From the NCBI GenBank assembly GCA_965199165.1, contig OZ240681.1:1116001-1180000 (forward strand): a stretch of DNA of 64,000 nt, given 5' to 3'. Of this stretch, positions 60,061 to 64,000 are shown in pieces; positions within the stretch are counted from its first letter, which is position 1, and the number at the start of each line of letters is the position of its first letter. The position numbers and the translations under genes are program-made. This DNA comes from LMUY01 sp965199165. GTDB taxonomy: Bacteria > Pseudomonadota > Alphaproteobacteria > Acetobacterales > Acetobacteraceae. Below the pieces are notes generated by a model, which did no database searches, was not told where the DNA came from, and saw only the letters and a program-made list of their open reading frames with translations.

Positions 60061-60239
60061 GACAGGCAAACGCCGGCCGGTGGATGATGGTTGTCCACGC
60101 TGTCATCCATCGACCCGCGGTCGCGACAAGGCGGTCAGGACCGCGTCGCGCGATGCGTGGCCGGGATGACGGCTCTGCCAGGACCTCTTAGAATCCCCGG
60201 AATGTCGAGCGCGCCAACCCGCCACCTGCCATCCCCAGC

Positions 60240-60695
60240 ATGACGACGATGGAGTGGGTGCTGCCAGCCATCTTCATTGCCGCCACAGTCGTCGCGACCG
60301 CGGGCGTGGCCTGGATGCGGATGCCCACCATGGGCGCAGCGGTCCGCCGCATGCCGCCCCCGCTGATGCGGCCGGACCATCCGGAGGCCGACTGGATCCA
60401 GGCTGCCGTGCCGCGATCCGCGCTGGTGATCGTCTACGAGGACGCCCATGGCACGCCCACCGAGCAGGTCGTCCATCCGAAGACGATCCGCGGCCAACGG
60501 ATCGGGAACGGCCGGGTACGGCCAACCGTGGTGAACGTGTTCTGCGAACGCGACAGGGCCATGCGCGCCCTCCGCATAGACCGCATCCTGTCGGCCGCCG
60601 ACCTGCGCACCGGTGAGTTCGTCGACGACCTCCACACCTATTTCGGCAGTGCCCAGCCTGGTGGCGCCCCAGCCCGAACCTACCCGGCAGCGTGA
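60240..60695 (+). CDS. WYL-like small protein with N-terminal membrane helix
   Basis: A 151-residue protein: N-terminal helix (VLPAIFIAATVVATAGVAWM), then about 85 residues (LVIVYEDAHGTPTEQVVHPK, VNVFCERDRAMRALRIDRIL) whose strands resemble the WYL ligand-binding module, including the typical CE-R-RALRIDRI ending. WYL modules sense small ligands or nucleic acids in regulators, but here there is no helix-turn-helix. The role is unknown. Its last 4 bases overlap with a short upstream-extending frame of the following lipoprotein, which I place later. Confidence 0.6.
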   Translation: MTTMEWVLPAIFIAATVVATAGVAWMRMPTMGAAVRRMPPPLMRPDHPEADWIQAAVPRSALVIVYEDAHGTPTEQVVHPKTIRGQRIGNGRVRPTVVNVFCERDRAMRALRIDRILSAADLRTGEFVDDLHTYFGSAQPGGAPARTYPAA

Positions 60696-60799
60696 TTACC
60701 CTCGAACCACCCGAACCCGCTCCCGGTTACATTTCAACACCAAACGATGCGATCGCGTTTCGGCAGCCTTCCCATCTCCGCCGGGTGAAGGAGATGTCC

Positions 60800-60940
60800 A
60801 TGACGAAGCATTCATTCGGCCGTTGCCTGAGGGTCGCGGGCGCCATGCTGGTCGCAGCGGCGCTGTCCGGCTGTGTCGTCGTGCCGGCCTACGGCCCTCG
60901 GTTCGGCTACTTCAGGCCGCACCCGCATTACTATTACTGA
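60800..60940 (+). CDS. Small lipoprotein, 46 residues
   Basis: A precursor with AAGGAG 6 bases before the ATG at 60800 and a lipobox (MLVAAALSGC). The mature part is only about 20 residues, rich in Tyr, Phe, His and Pro (VVVPAYGPRFGYFRPHPHYY). Tiny aromatic lipoproteins may tether or decorate the outer membrane; function unknown. An ATG at 60794 sits too close to the ribosome-binding site. Confidence 0.55.
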   Translation: MTKHSFGRCLRVAGAMLVAAALSGCVVVPAYGPRFGYFRPHPHYYY

Positions 60941-61038
60941 CGGCCCGTGGCGCCTGACCGGGACGCCGCCGTGACGAGTCCGGACCGGCGCTGAGGTGGA
61001 GCCTGGACCGGCGGGCCTGCCTGCGGTAGCCCTCCGCC

Positions 61039-62040
61039 GTGCTGAACCACGGCCCCACCCTCGTCACCGGCGCCACCGGCTTCGTCGGCTCCGCCGTCGC
61101 CCGGGCGCTGCTCGCCCGCGGCCACGCGCTGCGGCTGCTGGTGCGGGAGCACGGCGACCGGGGCAACATCGCCGGGCTGCCGGCCGAACTGGCCGTGGGC
61201 GACCTCAAGGACCCGCCTTCCCTGGCCCGCGCGGTCGCCGGCTGCCGCTTCGTGGTGCACGTCGCGGCCGACTATCGCCTGTGGGTGCCGGACCCGGACG
61301 CGATGAACCGCGCCAACGTCGACGGCACGCGGGCGCTGCTGCTGTCCGCCCAAGCGGCGGGGGTGGAGCGGATGGTTTATTGCAGCAGCGTGGCGGCGCT
61401 CGGGCTGGTCGGCGACGGCACGCCGGGGACGGAGGCGACGCCGAACACGCTGGCCAAGGTGATCGGCACCTACAAGCGCTCGAAATACCTGGCCGAACAG
61501 CAAGTCCTGGCACTGGCGCGGGACGGCGTGCCCGTGGTGATCGTGAACCCGAGCGCGCCGGTGGGCCCGCGCGACATCAAGCCGACGCCCACGGGGAAGA
61601 TGATCGCCGACACCGCGGCCGGCCGCATGCCCGCCTATGTCGACACCGGGCTGAACGTGGTGCACGTCGACGACGTGGCGCAGGGCCATGTGCTGGCGCT
61701 GGAGCATGGCCGGGTCGGCGAATGCTACATCCTGGGCGGCGAGGACATGGGCATGGGGGACCTGCTCGCCATGGTGGCCGACGTCGCCGGCCGCAAGCCG
61801 CCGCGGGTGAAGCTGCCGCACGCCGCACTCTATCCCCTGGCGCTGGCCAGCGAAGGCCTGGCGAAGATCGCCGGGATCGAGCCGGTCGTCACCCGCGACA
61901 TCCTGGCGATGGCGAAGAAGAAGATGTTCTTCTCCTCCGCCAAGGCGCAGGCCGAGCTGGGCTACACCCACCGCCCGGCGCGCGAGGCCATCGCCGACGC
62001 CGTGGCCTGGTTCCGCGCCGAGGGACGGATACCGGCGTGA
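61039..62040 (+). CDS. hpnA: Hopanoid-associated sugar epimerase
   Basis: A 333-residue extended SDR of the HpnA group. The NAD motif is LVTGATGFVGSAVARALLAR, followed by the active-site region MVYCSSVAALGLV and KRSKYLAEQQVL (the YxxxK equivalent is shifted to KYLAEQ). It modifies sugars for hopanoid side chains and is almost always next to hpnB. Start is a GTG. Its stop overlaps the GTG of hpnB (GTGA), so the two are coupled. Confidence 0.92.
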   Translation: MLNHGPTLVTGATGFVGSAVARALLARGHALRLLVREHGDRGNIAGLPAELAVGDLKDPPSLARAVAGCRFVVHVAADYRLWVPDPDAMNRANVDGTRALLLSAQAAGVERMVYCSSVAALGLVGDGTPGTEATPNTLAKVIGTYKRSKYLAEQQVLALARDGVPVVIVNPSAPVGPRDIKPTPTGKMIADTAAGRMPAYVDTGLNVVHVDDVAQGHVLALEHGRVGECYILGGEDMGMGDLLAMVADVAGRKPPRVKLPHAALYPLALASEGLAKIAGIEPVVTRDILAMAKKKMFFSSAKAQAELGYTHRPAREAIADAVAWFRAEGRIPA

Positions 62041-63149
62041 CCGCCGTCGCGCTGCTGGCGCTGGCCGCCTGGCTGTATCTGCTGGCCGGCCACGGACGGT
62101 TCTGGTCGGCCGGGCCCAGCCTGGCGCCAGCCCGCCCGGCTTCGGCACCGGCGGTGGACATCGTGGTTCCGGCGCGCGACGAGGCGGAAGGGATCGATCG
62201 CTGCCTCCGCTCGCTGCTGGCGCAGGACTATGCCGGGCCGCTCCGCATCGTCCTGGTGGACGACCGCAGCGGCGACGGCACCGGCGCCATCGCGCGCAAC
62301 CTGGCGGACGACCGCCTGCTGGTGCTGGACGGCGCGCCGCGGCCGGCGGGATGGAGCGGCAAGCTGTGGGCCGTGGCGCAGGGGGTGCGCCGCGGCACCG
62401 CGCCGCTGGTGCTGCTCTGCGACGCCGACATCGTGCACGACCCGGCGCATGTGGCGACGCTGGTGGCCAAGCTGGAGGGCGCCGGGCTCGACCTGGTGTC
62501 GGAGATGGTGGAGCTGAACTGCGCCAGCGTGGCGGAGCGGGCGCTGGTGCCGGCCTTCGTCTTCTTCTTCCAGCTGCTCTACCCTTTCGCCCGGGTGAAC
62601 GACCCGTTGAACGCCGCCGCCGCCGCCGCCGGGGGCACCATCCTGGTGCGCCGCGCAGCGCTGGAACGCGTCGGCGGGATCGAGGCGGTGCGCGGCAAGC
62701 TGATCGACGACGTGGCGCTCGCCACCGCGATCAAGCGGGGTGGCCGCATCTGGCTCGGCCATAGCCGGCTGGCACGCTCCATCCGGCCGTACCCCGCTGC
62801 GGCCGACGTGTGGCGCATGGTGGCACGCACGGCCTACGTCCAGCTGCGGTTCTCCCCGCTGATCCTGGCGGGCACCATCGTCGGACTGGCCCTGGTCTGG
62901 CTGGCGCCGCCGCTGATCGTGCTGTGGGGACATGGGCTGGCGCGGTGGGTTGGGCTGGCCGCCTGGCTCGGCTCGGCCGCCAGCTACCTGCCGACGCTGC
63001 GGCGCTTCCGCCAGTCGCCGCTTTGGGCGCTGGCGTTGCCGCTGGTGGCGGCGTTCTACATGGCGGCCACGGTCGGCTCGGCCGTGGCTCACCATCGCGG
63101 CCGCGGCGTCGTGTGGAAGCGCCGTGCCTATGGCGAAGTCGGCCTATGA
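62037..63149 (+). CDS. hpnB: Hopanoid biosynthesis glycosyltransferase HpnB
   Basis: A 370-residue GT2-type membrane protein. An N-terminal helix (ALLALAAWLYLLAGHGRFW), VDIVVPARDEAEGIDRCLRS, the DDRSGDGTGAIAR nucleotide site and LLCDADIVHDP metal site, and three C-terminal membrane segments (LIVLWGHGLARWVGLAAWLG). The family is named for its place in hopanoid operons; the sugar and acceptor are not defined by sequence. The hpnC start overlaps its stop by 4 bases. Confidence 0.92.
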   Translation: MTAVALLALAAWLYLLAGHGRFWSAGPSLAPARPASAPAVDIVVPARDEAEGIDRCLRSLLAQDYAGPLRIVLVDDRSGDGTGAIARNLADDRLLVLDGAPRPAGWSGKLWAVAQGVRRGTAPLVLLCDADIVHDPAHVATLVAKLEGAGLDLVSEMVELNCASVAERALVPAFVFFFQLLYPFARVNDPLNAAAAAAGGTILVRRAALERVGGIEAVRGKLIDDVALATAIKRGGRIWLGHSRLARSIRPYPAAADVWRMVARTAYVQLRFSPLILAGTIVGLALVWLAPPLIVLWGHGLARWVGLAAWLGSAASYLPTLRRFRQSPLWALALPLVAAFYMAATVGSAVAHHRGRGVVWKRRAYGEVGL

Positions 63150-63976
63150 GCCTGTCGGTCGAGGCACCCTCCGGCAAGGGAAAGGGCGACGAGAACTTCC
63201 CGGTCGGCTCGCGGCTGATCCGCCCGGCGCTGCGGCCGCACGTCCATGCCTTCTACGACTTCGCCCGGCAGGCCGACGACATCGCCGACAGCGCGACGCT
63301 TTCCGCGGAGGAGAAGGTCGCCCGGCTGGACACCATGGGCGCCGTCCTGGTCGGCGACGCGGAAGGCGGCTCCCCCAGCGCCACACGCCTGCGCGACAGC
63401 CTGGCGCAGACCGGAGTGACGGCCCGGCACTCGCTGGACCTGCTGCGCGCCTTCCGGCAGGACGCGACCAAGCGGCGCTACGCGGATTGGTCGGAGCTGC
63501 TCGACTACTGCACCTACTCCGCCATGCCGGTCGGGCGGCACGTGCTGGACCTGCATGGCGAGGCCGCCGACACCCACCCGCCGTCAGACGCGCTGTGCGC
63601 CGCCCTGCAGGTGCTGAACCACCTGCAGGACTGCGCGGCCGACCTCGAAACGCTGGATCGCTGCTACATCCCGTTGGACATGCTGGCAGCGGCCGGGCTG
63701 GATGTGGCCGCCGTGCGGGCGCCGGCAGCGGGGGCCGGGTTCCGCCAGGTTCTGGACCGCCTGCTGGGCAAGACGCAGGACCTGAACCGGGACGGCGCCG
63801 GCCTGCCCCGGCGGGTGCGGGACCGGCGGTTGCGGTTGGAGACGGCCGTCATCGTCGGATTGGCGCAGCGCCTCACCCGCCGGCTGCGACGGGAGGACCC
63901 GCTCGCCCGGCGGGTCAAGCTGCGCCGGGGCGACGTGGTGGGCAGCGTATTGCTGGCGTTGCCATGGCTGCGGTAG
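63146..63976 (+). CDS. hpnC: Squalene synthase HpnC
   Basis: A 276-residue isoprenoid synthase of the HpnC group, which with HpnD and HpnE turns farnesyl diphosphate into squalene by way of presqualene diphosphate and hydroxysqualene. The first acidic motif is FARQADDIADSA (44-48 DDIAD) and the second LNHLQDCAADLETLDRCYIP. Both are needed for magnesium and diphosphate binding. It follows hpnB by ATGA overlap and is itself overlapped by the likely hpnD start. Confidence 0.94.
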   Translation: MSLSVEAPSGKGKGDENFPVGSRLIRPALRPHVHAFYDFARQADDIADSATLSAEEKVARLDTMGAVLVGDAEGGSPSATRLRDSLAQTGVTARHSLDLLRAFRQDATKRRYADWSELLDYCTYSAMPVGRHVLDLHGEAADTHPPSDALCAALQVLNHLQDCAADLETLDRCYIPLDMLAAAGLDVAAVRAPAAGAGFRQVLDRLLGKTQDLNRDGAGLPRRVRDRRLRLETAVIVGLAQRLTRRLRREDPLARRVKLRRGDVVGSVLLALPWLR

Positions 63977-64000
63977 CGCCGCTGGGCGCGGCGGCGGCGG
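63964..64000 (+). CDS. Likely hpnD (presqualene diphosphate synthase), start only
   Basis: An ATG at 63964, inside the end of hpnC in another frame, opens MAAVAPLGAAAA and runs off the right edge. Only 12 codons are visible, so the call rests on the standard hpnC-hpnD order and the overlapping-start style of this operon. Confidence 0.5.
   Translation, partial: MAAVAPLGAAAA

Noticed and set aside
62037..63149. HpnB as a second carotenoid glycosyltransferase
   Set aside because: It overlaps hpnA and hpnC in a standard hopanoid operon, so hopanoid assignment is preferred despite similarity to the gene at 20466.
1..64000. tRNA, rRNA or transposase genes
   Set aside because: Spacers were read for cloverleaf arms, GGTTCRA-type loops, rRNA signatures and DDE or tyrosine recombinase motifs; none was convincing.

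Overview
This window looks like chromosomal DNA from a high-GC alphaproteobacterium, most like Rhodospirillales/Acetobacteraceae. The grounds are GC-rich codon use throughout, the order pyrH-frr-uppS-cdsA-dxr-rseP-bamA-(skp), a ctaA-type heme A synthase, a phasin, a UbiK/YbjN/ProC run, and an hpnA-hpnB-hpnC hopanoid operon. No rRNA, tRNA, CRISPR array, transposase or integrase could be recognised. The species assignment is inference.

Layout. 1-8453 (minus strand): envelope and lipid-precursor operon (pyrH, frr, uppS, cdsA, dxr, rseP, bamA, start of a Skp/OmpH gene) preceded by a YqaA-type membrane protein. 8555-14963: a secreted protein, an OmpR/EnvZ-like two-component pair diverging from a Met-rich exported protein, a 3-methyladenine DNA glycosylase, a coupled pair of unrecognised proteins and a 45-residue protein. 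15022-21973: an M20 peptidase facing a five-gene carotenoid-type cluster (two CrtI/CrtN-family desaturases, PlsC-like acyltransferase, family 2 glycosyltransferase, DUF2141). 22037-29569: SGNH hydrolase, tldD, ctaA, glycosyltransferase plus VTT-type membrane protein, a GDSL autotransporter with an apparent frameshift, and a DUF4112 protein. 29641-34560: pdxA-pdxJ, ubiK, ybjN-like, proC, TetR/COQ9-like regulator, phasin. 34742-41404: CopA copper ATPase, isochorismatase-like hydrolase with a secreted MetX-like hydrolase, and an MBOAT/SGNH acetylation pair. 41465-43690: accessory island with a frameshifted PD-(D/E)XK nuclease-like effector and two unrecognised genes that may be immunity genes. 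43735-49910: ftsK, glnK-amtB with a sigma54-like promoter, UbiH-family hydroxylase, small hypothetical. 49968-54465: S9 peptidase, and a DNA-repair module of a radical SAM protein with a DUF4130-UdgX fusion. 54715-60940: many small lipoproteins and exported proteins, an esterase, an S49 protease, a PheC-like periplasmic protein, and a very strong sigma70-like promoter in front of a 45-residue membrane peptide. 61039-64000: hpnA, hpnB, hpnC and the start of a likely hpnD.

How the parts may work together. Dxr supplies isoprenoid precursors, UppS makes the undecaprenyl carrier, and HpnC/HpnD lead toward squalene. No phytoene or dehydrosqualene synthase gene lies with the two desaturases, the acyltransferase and the glycosyltransferase. 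A route from squalene to an acylated glycosyl C30 carotenoid is therefore the most economical reading, but it is inferred. CCCTCTCC/GGAGAGGG palindromes recur between genes (19637, 29650, 46216, 46289, degenerate near 54630); one supplies the likely Shine-Dalgarno of the acyltransferase and another encodes the tail of PdxJ. The two apparent frameshifts each look like loss of one base in a short run of identical bases, so sequencing error must be excluded before calling them pseudogenes.
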